44,223 bases of DNA from Spirosoma luteum DSM 19990 (GCF_000374065.1 NZ_KB893266.1:26914-71136), one strand, 5' to 3'. Counted from the stretch's first letter, positions 35,117-43,890 are shown. Notes: generated by a model from the letters alone, not told the origin. Translations and numbers: made by a program.

Positions 35117-37831
35117 TCAGGAAAACAGTCCTAACTGGGCCGGTTCTTTTTCGACTGCCTCCACCAGGTCAATCCCTTTCGGAGCGCTCACGGGGACTGG
35201 TTTTGCCCCCTCTTTCACTACTTTGGGTGCCAGCAGCTTGACCTCTTTCACTTTGGCAAAGGGCAGTTTATTCCCCAATGCTTTCCAGCCCCGCACATCG
35301 ATAAACCCTTCGGGTTCCAGAATCATTTTTTCCAGCGGTCCCCGCTCTTTGACCTGATGAATAACCTCCATACGCGGGTACTGATCGGCGGTAACAGCCA
35401 GATTCTTTGACCCTTTGGCATCGCCGATAAAACTAAATTTCTTATCCAGCGATGTCGTTTCTACTTTAAACCGCTTCACGTACCATGCTTTCTGGTTCGC
35501 TTCGTAATACAGCGCCGACAGCACCGTTTCCGGGTCGAATTTCAGCAAATTGGCTACGTCGTTGGGTTCGTAGCGATTGGTCAGGTCAAAACTTGTCAGT
35601 TCATACTGCCCGTCTTTATAAACGACCAATATACTGTCCTTCGCGTCGAAATTCCCCAGTAGACGCCCCCGTTCGTCGCGGTTAAGCCGACCCAGGTGTT
35701 CATCGTACCAGATATCGACCCCGCCCAGGGTGGATACCCCACCCGATTTCTGCGTGAGTTTCCGAACGGGATACTTGGTGAGAATATTTCCCTGCGCCGA
35801 CCGGTTTTTGATGCCAACGCTGGCGAAGTCGAAGTCGAACTGCTTGATTTTGGCCGAGCACTGGGCCGTCAGGTTCACCGTAATGACTTCCGCTTCTCCA
35901 TTATCGTTCGCACTAAAATACGTCAACTTCGACTTCGGGTTGCCCATGGTCAGGTCATACTCCCGGTCGCGGGTGACACCCGTAATCGGGAATCGCTTGG
36001 CCATCGAGATACCCGACTTGCCATCCAGGTACACGAGGTTATAAATCTTACGCTCGTCGCCTTTCTTAAATACTGACACGTACACAATATCCTTGCCGAC
36101 GAATACCTTATCCGTAACTTTCGTTACGACGCACCGGCCATCCCGCCGGAAAACGATGATATCGTCGATGTCGGAACAATCACTAACGTATTCGTCTTTT
36201 TTAAGCCCCGATCCAACAAACCCGCCTTCGCGGTCGACGTACAGTTTCTGGTTGGCCGCAGCCACTACGCTGGCGGCAATGGTATTGAAGGCCCGGATTT
36301 CGGTTTTTCGCTCGCGGCCTTTGCCGTATTTCTTTTGCAGGTCTTTATAATAGGCAATGGCGTAGCGGGTGATATTAGCCAGGTTATCATCTGTTTCGGC
36401 CAGTTCCTGCTCCAGCCGGCGCATCAGTTCCTCCGCCTTAAAGCCATCGTATTTGGAAATACGCTTGATCTTGATTTCGGTTAGCCTAATCAGGTCATCC
36501 TGCGTGATAGCCCGGTAAAATAGCTTTTTATAGGGCTTAAGGGCTTTATCAATCGTTTCGAGTACGGCCTCGAAGGTTTCGCACTCTTCAATTTTCCGGT
36601 AAATCCGGTTCTCGATGAATACTTTTTCGAGCGAACTGTACAGCAACCGCTCCATCAATTCATTACGCCGGATTTCCAGTTCGCGTTGCAACAACTGCAC
36701 CGTTTGGTGGGTGTTGACCCGCAGAATGTCGGTTACGCTGACGAAGTGGGGTTTATCCCCGATGATAACGCAGGCGTTGGGCGAAATGCTCACCTCGCAA
36801 TCCGTGAAGGCGTACAGCGCATCAATCGACACATCGGGCGACACACCGGGTTGGAGGTTGACCAGAATCTCCACATCCCTGGCCGTATTATCGACCACGG
36901 CGGCTACCGTCCGGCTGGGGGCTTTGATCCGAATCTTGCCCAGCTCGGCCGCTTTCACGATGGAGTCGATCAACTGCGGGGTGGTCACCCCGTAGGGCAC
37001 ATCGCGAATGGCGAGGGTCTTCTTGTCAACTTCTTCAATTTTGGCCCGTACCCGCACTTTGCCGCCCCGATGCCCGTCATTGTAATTACTAACGTCAATC
37101 AGCCCACCGGTCTGAAAATCGGGAAATAGGGAAACGGGTTTATCCTTGAGAATATTGATCGACGCGTCAATCAGTTCGTTGAAGTTGTGGGGTAAAATCT
37201 TGGTCGAAAGCCCCACGGCAATCCCTTCCACCCCCTGTGCCAGCAGCAGCGGAAACTTAACCGGCAGAGTAACCGGCTCCCGCTTGCGGCCATCGTAGGA
37301 TAGCTGCCACTCGGTAGTCTTATCATTGTAAATGGCATCCTGCGCAAACTTCGACAGCCGGACTTCGATGTAGCGGGGGGCGGCAGCCCCGTCGCCCGTG
37401 CGGACATCGCCCCAGCTCCCCTGCGTATCGAACAGCAGCTCTTTCTGGCCAATGTTCACCAGGGCTTCCCCAATGGAGGCATCGCCATGCGGGTGAAACT
37501 GCATGGTCTGCCCGATTACGTTGGCTACTTTGTTGAAGCGGCCATCGTCCATTTCCTTGAGCGCGTGCAGAATCCGGCGCTGAACGGGTTTCAGCCCATC
37601 TTCAACGGCGGGAACGGCCCGCTCCAGGATGACGTAGGACGCGTAGTCGAGGAAATAATTTTCGTACAGCCCCGATACAACGGTCTGCGCATGCAATACA
37701 TCAGTGGGGGGTTCAATCGGTTGTTCATCCGGTTCGGGGTCGTCCGTCAGTTCGGTTCCGTCGGCACTAAATTCGGCTTCGGGCTGCTGGTTATCGTCCC
37801 CAATCGGCTGTTCATTTTCTTCGTTTATCAT
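35117..37831 (-). CDS. parC: DNA topoisomerase IV subunit A (ParC-type)
   Basis: A 904-residue type IIA topoisomerase A subunit that with ParE unlinks daughter chromosomes. An acidic N-terminal extension of about 45 residues (EENEQPIGDDNQQPEAEFSA) precedes the catalytic core. The catalytic tyrosine is Tyr154 in APRYIEVRL. The quinolone-pocket segment is HPHGDASIGEAL, with Ala118 at the E. coli ParC Ser80 place and Glu122 at Glu84; I take this as the lineage-normal form. The C-terminal domain lacks a canonical GyrA-box (it has LTQKSGGVSTLGG), supporting ParC over a second GyrA. Annotation pipelines often call it gyrase/topoisomerase IV subunit A. No parE is in the window. Confidence 0.92.
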   Translation of the reverse strand: MINEENEQPIGDDNQQPEAEFSADGTELTDDPEPDEQPIEPPTDVLHAQTVVSGLYENYFLDYASYVILERAVPAVEDGLKPVQRRILHALKEMDDGRFNKVANVIGQTMQFHPHGDASIGEALVNIGQKELLFDTQGSWGDVRTGDGAAAPRYIEVRLSKFAQDAIYNDKTTEWQLSYDGRKREPVTLPVKFPLLLAQGVEGIAVGLSTKILPHNFNELIDASINILKDKPVSLFPDFQTGGLIDVSNYNDGHRGGKVRVRAKIEEVDKKTLAIRDVPYGVTTPQLIDSIVKAAELGKIRIKAPSRTVAAVVDNTARDVEILVNLQPGVSPDVSIDALYAFTDCEVSISPNACVIIGDKPHFVSVTDILRVNTHQTVQLLQRELEIRRNELMERLLYSSLEKVFIENRIYRKIEECETFEAVLETIDKALKPYKKLFYRAITQDDLIRLTEIKIKRISKYDGFKAEELMRRLEQELAETDDNLANITRYAIAYYKDLQKKYGKGRERKTEIRAFNTIAASVVAAANQKLYVDREGGFVGSGLKKDEYVSDCSDIDDIIVFRRDGRCVVTKVTDKVFVGKDIVYVSVFKKGDERKIYNLVYLDGKSGISMAKRFPITGVTRDREYDLTMGNPKSKLTYFSANDNGEAEVITVNLTAQCSAKIKQFDFDFASVGIKNRSAQGNILTKYPVRKLTQKSGGVSTLGGVDIWYDEHLGRLNRDERGRLLGNFDAKDSILVVYKDGQYELTSFDLTNRYEPNDVANLLKFDPETVLSALYYEANQKAWYVKRFKVETTSLDKKFSFIGDAKGSKNLAVTADQYPRMEVIHQVKERGPLEKMILEPEGFIDVRGWKALGNKLPFAKVKEVKLLAPKVVKEGAKPVPVSAPKGIDLVEAVEKEPAQLGLFS

Positions 37832-37973
37832 TGACTTCTTACGGGAACTGCTCAGTGGATTCGCCCGGATTTTACCAAATGGCCGGGTGCTTGTTCAATC
37901 CTTTAAATATACAAATAAAAGTTGAAAAAACGGGCATATTACCCATTAAAGGGACTATTTGCCCCATTTTTTT

Positions 37974-38906
37974 TCAATAACCCCGGTTTAATTCGACCGG
38001 ATTTTCCAGCGGCTTCCCCGCCCGGAAGCGCTCCAGATTCCGCCTGAACTGCGCCACTTTGCCAGCGGCCTCGTCGGGCTGTCCCCCGCCAGAATGCTGG
38101 GTGAGCAGTACATTGGGTAATGTCCAGAGCGGACTATCGGCGGGCAGCGGTTCCCGGTCGGTTACGTCCAGCACTGCCCCCCCCAGCCGACCGTCTTTCA
38201 GAGCCTGAATCAGGGCTGGTTCATCGGTGGTGTTGCCCCGGCCTACGTTGGCATACAGGCTACCGGGCTTCATGGCGGCAATCACATCGGCCGAAAAAAA
38301 ACCGGCCGCCGTACCGGGCAGGCAGTTGATAACGATATCGGTTTCGGGGAGTACGGCTTTCAATTCATCAACCGTGTGTAAATCGGCTTTTGGGTCCGTA
38401 CGGGCCAGCATTTTTGTCTGGCAGGCGAAGCCGCTCAGCATCCCGAGCACCGCCTGACCGATGGTGCCGGTCCCCAGAATAACGACCCGTTTTTGCCAGA
38501 GCGAATTGGTACGGGCGCGAATGGGGACGCCTACCCATTCCGATTGGCTTTGCAGCAGCACCAGTTCGGGAATGCAGCGGTATAGGGCCAGTATACCCGC
38601 CATCATGGTTTCGGCGCAGGGGCGGGCAAAATAATCCCCCATGTTGGCCAGTTGAGCGGGAACCTGAACAGCCTGGTACCCATCGAAACCCGCCGAATCC
38701 AGTTGCCAGAATTTCAGGGTTGGCAGGGGTTCCGAAAACCAGGCGACCGGCGGGTTACCCAGCACTAAATCGGCCGCGCGAAAAGCAGCCAGCTGTTCCA
38801 CTTCGGGCAGATCCTGCCGGAAGCGGGCGGTGATATCCGGGGGAAGTTGTTGTTGAAGTTCCGCTTTACCTGTATCGGAAAGGGTTGTACTAACAAAAAG
38901 TTGCAT
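37974..38906 (-). CDS. D-2-hydroxyacid dehydrogenase
   Basis: A 310-residue NAD(P)-dependent oxidoreductase of the 2-hydroxyacid dehydrogenase family. The Rossmann motif is VVILGTGTIGQAV (about residues 141-153). The catalytic residues are in place: Arg223 in NVGRGNTTDE, Glu252 in DVTDREPLP and His271 in LLTQHSGGG. The substrate is not determined; glyoxylate/hydroxypyruvate-type or other 2-ketoacids are possible. It lies downstream of the acetylxylan esterase, across the perfect 41-bp inverted repeat E. Confidence 0.88.
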   Translation of the reverse strand: MQLFVSTTLSDTGKAELQQQLPPDITARFRQDLPEVEQLAAFRAADLVLGNPPVAWFSEPLPTLKFWQLDSAGFDGYQAVQVPAQLANMGDYFARPCAETMMAGILALYRCIPELVLLQSQSEWVGVPIRARTNSLWQKRVVILGTGTIGQAVLGMLSGFACQTKMLARTDPKADLHTVDELKAVLPETDIVINCLPGTAAGFFSADVIAAMKPGSLYANVGRGNTTDEPALIQALKDGRLGGAVLDVTDREPLPADSPLWTLPNVLLTQHSGGGQPDEAAGKVAQFRRNLERFRAGKPLENPVELNRGY

Positions 38907-38920
38907 GGTTATTTATTTGG

Positions 38921-39014
38921 GGTTTACGGTTTAAAGTTTACGGTTTATGGCTGGCTGACGCCTAATTGGTGAAGCGTCAGCCAGCCATAAACCGTAAACT
39001 TTAAACCGTAAACC
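38921..39014. repeat. Perfect 41-bp inverted repeat E with GCTGACGC centre
   Basis: The left arm 38921-38961 and right arm 38974-39014 are exact reverse complements over 41 bases, with a 12-nt loop. Each arm contains two TTTACGGTTTA units and ends inside with GGCTGGCTGACGC. The right arm ends 5 bases before the esterase stop and the left begins 14 bases after the dehydrogenase start codon position. Confidence 0.97.
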
Positions 39015-39019
39015 ATGTT

Positions 39020-40312
39020 TCATTTCTCCCCTTTCAATTGCCCCATCAGCCAGGCCATCATTTTTTCCGTTTCTTCGGGGTAGGTCCAGTGGCCCGTATC
39101 GAGGTAATCTATATCCAGTGTTTTTTGGCCAGGAATCACATTATAGGCAGCGTACATGGAGGTGGGCGGACAGGTCTCGTCATTAAAACCCCAGGCGTAC
39201 CGACCCGGCACGTTTACCAGCCGGGCAAAGTTAACTACGTCGTAATAGCCCGTTGTTTTAATGCGGTCGGGTTTGTTATTGAACGCCAGATTGTTGCCCG
39301 AGAACAGGTGAGGCCAGCCACCGGCCCGGCCGTTGAGGTAGCCCGTTACATCGCTCAGTGCCGGGTAGAAGGCTCCCAGCAATTTGATGCGAGCATCCAG
39401 TCCGGCGGTTATAATGCTCAGTGCGCCACCCTGACTACCACCCGTAACGGCCATATTCTGCCCGTCGTACTGCGGCATTTCTGCCAGAAAATCCACCGCC
39501 CGAACGCAACCCAAATACACCCGTTTGTAATAATACCGGTCGCGGTTGTCCAGGTCGGCCATCTGATACCCGTTCAGCGGCCCCCGTGCCAGGTCGACAT
39601 ACACGCTGGGGTCCATCGTGACCGGCACGCCATGAATACCCACTTCGAGGGTAATGAATCCTTTATCAGCCTCGGTAATCATTCCGTTGTAGGGCCTGAC
39701 GCCCGCGCCCGGCACCCGCAGAATAGCCGGGTATTTCCCTTCTTTTTTGGGTACGCACAAAATGCCGTAAAATCGCGAGTTATTGACGTTTTGCAAACTC
39801 AGGTGGTACACGTTCGTGAGGGCGGTGCAGCGTTCGGGCAGGAGTGTCATGCGGGCATCGACCGGAATTTTGGCCAGGTCGGCTTTGGCATCGGTCCAGA
39901 AAGTAGTGAAATCGGCCGGGTTGGCTACCGTTGGTTTGATGCTCTGTGGCTCAAATCCCGCCGTTGTCAGCCCCCGGTACTCCTTCCCATCAACCTCCAC
40001 CGTAGCGATACAGCGCAGGAAACCCGGTGTTTTCATCGTGCCCGCATTCAGTGCCAGCGTGCCGTCTTTGAGGGTAACGGTTTCTTTTTTGGTCGGCTCC
40101 ATCTTCTCCGGACCTATTTCATAGTGGAGTTTCGCATCCCGCAGCAACACGTTGTTCCGGTAAACGGATATGGTAAATTTAACGGGCTCGCCGGGTTTAT
40201 AGAGCCAGTCGGCATGGTCGGGGGTGACGATAACGTTTACGAGCCGTTGGGATGGCTGGGCTATCCCTTCAGCAAAGCAAAAAAAACATAGAACAAGGAG
40301 CAGACGTTTCAT
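39020..40312 (-). CDS. Secreted acetylxylan esterase (AXE1 / cephalosporin-C deacetylase family)
   Basis: A 430-residue exported alpha/beta hydrolase that removes acetyl groups from polysaccharides such as xylan. The signal peptide is MKRLLLVLCFFCFAEGIA-Q. An N-terminal beta-sandwich of about 110 residues precedes the AXE1 domain. The nucleophile is Ser293 in TGGSQGGALS. The likely acid is in WGFNDETCPP and the histidine in DYLDTGHWTYPEE. NPADFTTFWTDAKADLAKIP is the family signature near residue 131. No sugar-uptake (SusCD) genes are adjacent, so the substrate is inferred from the family. Confidence 0.9.
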   Translation of the reverse strand: MKRLLLVLCFFCFAEGIAQPSQRLVNVIVTPDHADWLYKPGEPVKFTISVYRNNVLLRDAKLHYEIGPEKMEPTKKETVTLKDGTLALNAGTMKTPGFLRCIATVEVDGKEYRGLTTAGFEPQSIKPTVANPADFTTFWTDAKADLAKIPVDARMTLLPERCTALTNVYHLSLQNVNNSRFYGILCVPKKEGKYPAILRVPGAGVRPYNGMITEADKGFITLEVGIHGVPVTMDPSVYVDLARGPLNGYQMADLDNRDRYYYKRVYLGCVRAVDFLAEMPQYDGQNMAVTGGSQGGALSIITAGLDARIKLLGAFYPALSDVTGYLNGRAGGWPHLFSGNNLAFNNKPDRIKTTGYYDVVNFARLVNVPGRYAWGFNDETCPPTSMYAAYNVIPGQKTLDIDYLDTGHWTYPEETEKMMAWLMGQLKGEK

Positions 40313-40437
40313 AGACGAAAAAGGCGTTTAGGAGCTAAAGTAAAAAGGCTGCCGAACTTACCTGATGGGGTAACCGCTAGTGAAGTGCCCTGATTGGTAT
40401 CCCGTACTTTTTCAGTAACCAGCAAAAGCCGTTAGCC

Positions 40438-41148
40438 ATGACAAAAAAACACATTTTCCTGTTGCTTTTGGTTCCGTTTAGCCTTGTCTCCGCGCTTCGA
40501 CCACAACAGACCAACCCCCTGGCCGGAACGTGGCGCTCGCAGGATGCAGGCAGGACGACCCTGATAACCATAGCCGATGGTTATCTGATGCAAACGACCT
40601 ACGAACCATCCCGGTTTGTGGCTACAAAAGGTGGTCCCTATAAGCAGGAAGCCGGTCAGTTGCGGGTAACGTCGGAGTTCGATACCGCCGATAGCAGCCG
40701 GGTAGGACAGCCCGATGCGTACCGGTTTACCCTTCGTGACGACCTGTTGACACTGGCAACTCCCTCTGGCGACCAGACGTTTAGCCGTATTATCGAATCG
40801 CCCACGGCCCTGACGGGTCTGTGGCGTATTACGGCCCGGACGGTGCAGGGAGGCCAGCGGACACCTATGGTCAGGGGGCCACGCAAAACCATCAAGCTGC
40901 TAACCGGCAGCCGGTTTCAGTGGGTAGCCCTTAATCCGGAGACAAAGCAGTTTTTTGGCACGGGGGGTGGCACCTATACCCTATCCGGTGGTAACTACAC
41001 CGAGTCCATCGACTTTTTCTCCCGTGACAACAGCCGGACAGGGCGTTCGCTGACATTTGGGGCCGCCATCAATGGTGATGAGTGGCACCATACGGGGCAG
41101 AGTTCGACGGGTGGTGCGGTGGATGAAATCTGGAGTCGGGAAAAGTAG
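40438..41148 (+). CDS. Secreted lipocalin-like protein, probably DUF4488
   Basis: A 236-residue exported protein (signal peptide MTKKHIFLLLLVPFSLVSA). Two lipocalin-like halves are visible, each opening with a G-x-W motif: LAGTWRSQDAGRTTLITIAD and LTGLWRITARTVQGGQ. The second half is the better conserved, with KLLTGSRFQWVALNPETKQF, GGGTYTLSGGNYTESIDFFS and GDEWHHTGQSSTGGAVDEIW. I place it near DUF4488 from memory, so this is moderate confidence. A small hydrophobic ligand is plausible but unproven. It is divergent from the acetylxylan esterase (125-base shared upstream region) and convergent with the DUF4105 gene. Confidence 0.7.
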   Translation: MTKKHIFLLLLVPFSLVSALRPQQTNPLAGTWRSQDAGRTTLITIADGYLMQTTYEPSRFVATKGGPYKQEAGQLRVTSEFDTADSSRVGQPDAYRFTLRDDLLTLATPSGDQTFSRIIESPTALTGLWRITARTVQGGQRTPMVRGPRKTIKLLTGSRFQWVALNPETKQFFGTGGGTYTLSGGNYTESIDFFSRDNSRTGRSLTFGAAINGDEWHHTGQSSTGGAVDEIWSREK

Positions 41149-41185
41149 GCCAAACAAGTGGGCCGCCCCCGCCTGCTGTTGTCCA

Positions 41186-42394
41186 TCAGGAAACGCGCAT
41201 CAGCGGTTGCGGCCCGCTGCGGGGTTGCAGGTTCACGATACACCGGCCCAGCAGGGTCATGGGAAACAGCACATCGACGCCCCCCGGCACTTTGGAGAGG
41301 AACATACCCAAAAGGATGAATAGGGCGGTGATACCAAAGTAAACCGTTCGCCGACGGGCCGTTGTCCCTTTACCGGTTGCCCAGTAAACCAGTGGCAGGT
41401 GCAGCGGCATCAGGTACAGCAGCGTGGGGTTCCAGGCCGTTACGCCGTGATCCGTACCCACCCAGAGCAGGTACAGAAACCAGCCCAGAAAGCCCGAAAC
41501 CCCAAACAGCAACCGGTCGGCCCAGCGGTCGACCCGGCCAAACTGATACCGGCGGATGGTAAAGACCGTTACCGCGATGGCGATGAGGGCAAAAACGACG
41601 TTAGGATCGAAAAACAGAGGAATTTGTTGCCGAAACGTCTGCCGGGCTTCGAATAATGTTTGATCAGACGACACCAGGGGCTCGACCCGCCCATCCGCCT
41701 TTTTGAGGGTGGCCTGCCCCATCTGGTCGTGTACCTGATCGGGCAAATACATGGCGTGCCAGCCGTCCGTTTTCACGTCGGCGGGTTGACCAATGGCCAG
41801 GTTCATGCCCAGCTTGGCCCAGGGCTTCACGCTTTTATCGAGGTACATATTCATCCAGTCGCGGTACGATTTACCGGTCATCCTATTACGGGACGGAATC
41901 GTCAGGCTGTCACCACAGGCTTCGGCCAGTTTGTCGCGGGGCCGGGTGGCGCAGTTGTCGTAAAAGAATTTATACTGGTAGGTCCTGTTTTCGGGCAGCA
42001 TATTTTTCAGCAGCACGGCGTAAAGCTGCTGTTTCTGCACCGGCGACAGATTCAGCACCTGCTCCCGAACAGTTCGATTCTCGGCCTGATACGCGTATAG
42101 AAACGGGTACATGTCATACGCGTCGATGTAGTACGGCAGCGTACCACGCAGAAACTTCACGTAAAAATTATCTTCGTACCGAAAGCCCCCCCAGCCAAAC
42201 GTCACGTCTACGTTCTGCGCCGGGTCATTCACCCGGATAGCCGTGTGGCCAAACACGGAATACAGGTCTTCTCCCGGCCCCACCGTGAGCAGACTCATCC
42301 GGGCGGCCGGGGACAGGGTTTGGCTGAATGAGGAATGAGGAATAATGAATGATAAACAAACGATCAGCAGGAGTAGCAGGGGTTGTTTTTTCAT
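41186..42394 (-). CDS. DUF4105 (Lnb N-terminal-like) membrane protein
   Basis: A 402-residue protein. ATG 42394 gives the signal peptide MKKQPLLLLLIVCLSF, continuing IIPHSSFS-Q. Four bases separate it from the rsmI stop, so the two are probably cotranscribed. Residues about 25-240 form the DUF4105 domain, a cysteine-peptidase-like fold: LLTVGPGEDLYSVFGHTAIR, TFGWGGFRYEDNFYVKFLRG and FYDNCATRPRDKL, where the His and Cys are candidate active-site residues. The C-terminal 150 residues hold about five membrane spans (LIAIAVTVFTI, LLFGVSGFLGWFLYLLWVG, TVYFGITALFILLGMFL). The segment encoding FIIPHSSF looks like the intergenic ATTCATTATTCC-type repeats. The activity is unknown. Confidence 0.85.
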   Translation of the reverse strand: MKKQPLLLLLIVCLSFIIPHSSFSQTLSPAARMSLLTVGPGEDLYSVFGHTAIRVNDPAQNVDVTFGWGGFRYEDNFYVKFLRGTLPYYIDAYDMYPFLYAYQAENRTVREQVLNLSPVQKQQLYAVLLKNMLPENRTYQYKFFYDNCATRPRDKLAEACGDSLTIPSRNRMTGKSYRDWMNMYLDKSVKPWAKLGMNLAIGQPADVKTDGWHAMYLPDQVHDQMGQATLKKADGRVEPLVSSDQTLFEARQTFRQQIPLFFDPNVVFALIAIAVTVFTIRRYQFGRVDRWADRLLFGVSGFLGWFLYLLWVGTDHGVTAWNPTLLYLMPLHLPLVYWATGKGTTARRRTVYFGITALFILLGMFLSKVPGGVDVLFPMTLLGRCIVNLQPRSGPQPLMRVS

Positions 42395-42398
42395 GGGT

Positions 42399-43172
42399 TC
42401 ACGCATCGTCATCACCAGTATCGTCATCGTCGGTCTCGTCTTCATCCCGTTCCTCCTTGTCATCCTCGTAGCGCTTGCCGGCTTTGTGGCCCTTTTGCTT
42501 TTTCCCCGTTTCTCCCTGCACACAGACAACCAGTTCACCTTTTATCGTTTTTTGGGCAAAATAAGCAATAAGTTCGGACAATGTGCCGCGTTGATTTTCC
42601 TCGAACAGTTTGGTCAGCTCCCGGGAAACACTGGCGGGTCGGTCAGCCCCGAACACCTCGGCGAATTGCTGGAGCGTTTTGAGCAGCCGGTGGGGCGACT
42701 CGTAGAAAACCATGGTTCGCTCCTCCCCTGCCAGTTCGGCCAGACGCGTTTGCCGCCCTTTTTTATGGGGCAGAAAACCCTCGAACGTAAACCGGTCATT
42801 GGGCAGGCCGGAGTTGACCAGCGCGGGCACAAACGCCGTTGGACCGGGCAAACATTCGACCGGGATATTATTCTGAATGCAGGCCCGCACCAGCAGGAAA
42901 CCGGGGTCCGAAATGCCCGGCGTACCCGCATCGGACACCAGCGCCAGCGTTTTCCCCTCCTTTAACTGGTTCACCAGTCGCTGCACGGTCTGGTGTTCAT
43001 TGAATATATGGTAGCTATGGAGCGGCTTGCTGATGTTGAGGTGGCGCAGCAACACCCCCGACGTGCGGGTATCTTCGGCCAGAATGGCATCCGCGCTTTG
43101 CAGGATTTTGATGGCCCGCAGCGTAATATCGTCCAGATTACCGATGGGCGTCGGCACGAGGTAAAGTTTCAT
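42399..43172 (-). CDS. rsmI: 16S rRNA (cytidine1402-2'-O)-methyltransferase
   Basis: A 257-residue SAM-dependent enzyme that 2'-O-methylates C1402 in the ribosomal decoding centre. The tetrapyrrole-methylase fold is complete to about residue 222: LYLVPTPIGNLDDITLRA, AEDTRTSGVLLRHLNI, LVSDAGTPGISDPGFLLV and FYESPHRLLKTL. It then carries an unusual tail of 35 residues, first basic (GKKQKGHKAGKR) and then almost wholly acidic (DEDETDDDDTGDDDA). Upstream, TATATTGCGGC before the ATG resembles the leaderless promoter arrangement seen at hisS and the antitoxin, but misses one T. Confidence 0.93.
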   Translation of the reverse strand: MKLYLVPTPIGNLDDITLRAIKILQSADAILAEDTRTSGVLLRHLNISKPLHSYHIFNEHQTVQRLVNQLKEGKTLALVSDAGTPGISDPGFLLVRACIQNNIPVECLPGPTAFVPALVNSGLPNDRFTFEGFLPHKKGRQTRLAELAGEERTMVFYESPHRLLKTLQQFAEVFGADRPASVSRELTKLFEENQRGTLSELIAYFAQKTIKGELVVCVQGETGKKQKGHKAGKRYEDDKEERDEDETDDDDTGDDDA

Positions 43173-43315
43173 GCCGCAATATAGCGTAGAGACCGGTACG
43201 CCGGTGCGGCAATACCTTGCTGGTCCGCCAGTGCGGTCTCATGCCCGGATGGTTTTGGCCGACGCAACCAAAAGATACCACACTGTATTAACCAGAACCC
43301 GTCAGTTTGACCGCC

Positions 43316-43546
43316 CTACACCAGCTTATCAATCGCCTTGGCCAGTTTGTGATCTTTCTCGGTCACGGTATTACCCGCGTCGTGGGTGGAGAGTTTGATG
43401 GTCACCTGATTATACACGTTCGACCACCACGGGTGATGGTCCATTTTCTCGGCAATAAGGGCCACGCGGGTCATAAAGGCGAAAGCCTCGCTGAAATCGG
43501 CGAACGTAAAATCGCGGGTGAGTTGGTTATCCTGTTCCTGCCACAT
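43316..43546 (-). CDS. phhB: 4a-hydroxytetrahydrobiopterin dehydratase
   Basis: A 76-residue pterin-4a-carbinolamine dehydratase that recycles the pterin cofactor of aromatic amino-acid hydroxylases. The start is set at ATG 43546 because homologues in this group begin MWQEx-NNQL; an ATG at 43594 would add 16 residues. The active-site signature is [20 protein letters not shown], followed by [13 protein letters not shown]. No hydroxylase gene is in the window, so the partner is elsewhere or the protein has a regulatory role. Confidence 0.88.
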   Translation of the reverse strand: MWQEQDNQLTRDFTFADFSEAFAFMTRVALIAEKMDHHPWWSNVYNQVTIKLSTHDAGNTVTEKDHKLAKAIDKLV

Positions 43547-43890
43547 GGGGTATACGTCTTTATTTTCCTGTCGAATTAACGACTTTCCGGGCAACTATTC
43601 ACAATCAATGCCGATGAACAGACCGTTCATTTTCCAATCTATGCTGATCAGCATTTAGCCTTCTATCAATTCAGTTCCCCTCTTTTCGTTCAGAAAATCT
43701 CACCTCAGCCCTACTCGAAACGCTGAACGATTAAACTGAGCGGTTTTATTGAACGAGAAAAGGCCCTTTTTTTGGCCTCCTCTCTCCTACCTGGGTCACA
43801 GTTCACAAAAACCTCCGAATCACCAAAGAAGCCGCGTTCCCCGAAAGGGGCGCGGCTTCTTTCTATAAACCACTCTGTTGAAGATAAGGG
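43547..43890. other. Intergenic region with a palindrome and a terminator
   Basis: No gene is supported. It contains the perfect 14-bp palindrome ATGCTGATCAGCAT (43641-43654) and the strong hairpin at 43825-43862. The palindrome lies about 95 bases upstream of the pterin dehydratase start and could be a regulator site. Confidence 0.5.
43825..43862 (-). terminator. Strong bidirectional terminator with GAAA tetraloop
   Basis: The arms AAAGAAGCCGCG and CGCGGCTTCTTT pair over 12 bp. Inside, CCCC-GAAA-GGGG makes a second stem closed on the plus strand by a GNRA-type loop, with a two-base bulge between. It lies 29 bases after the stop of the T9SS-sorted gene. Confidence 0.9.

Noticed and set aside
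39038..40291. A 417-codon open frame on the plus strand opposite the acetylxylan esterase gene
   Set aside because: It is a shadow of a well-supported gene in a codon-biased region, with no family motif or export signal.
43173..43315. A further member of the GCTGACGC family between the pterin dehydratase and rsmI genes
   Set aside because: There is only a short GAGACCG/CGGTCTC pairing and a GCCGACGCAACC sequence without matching arms. The octamer itself is absent.
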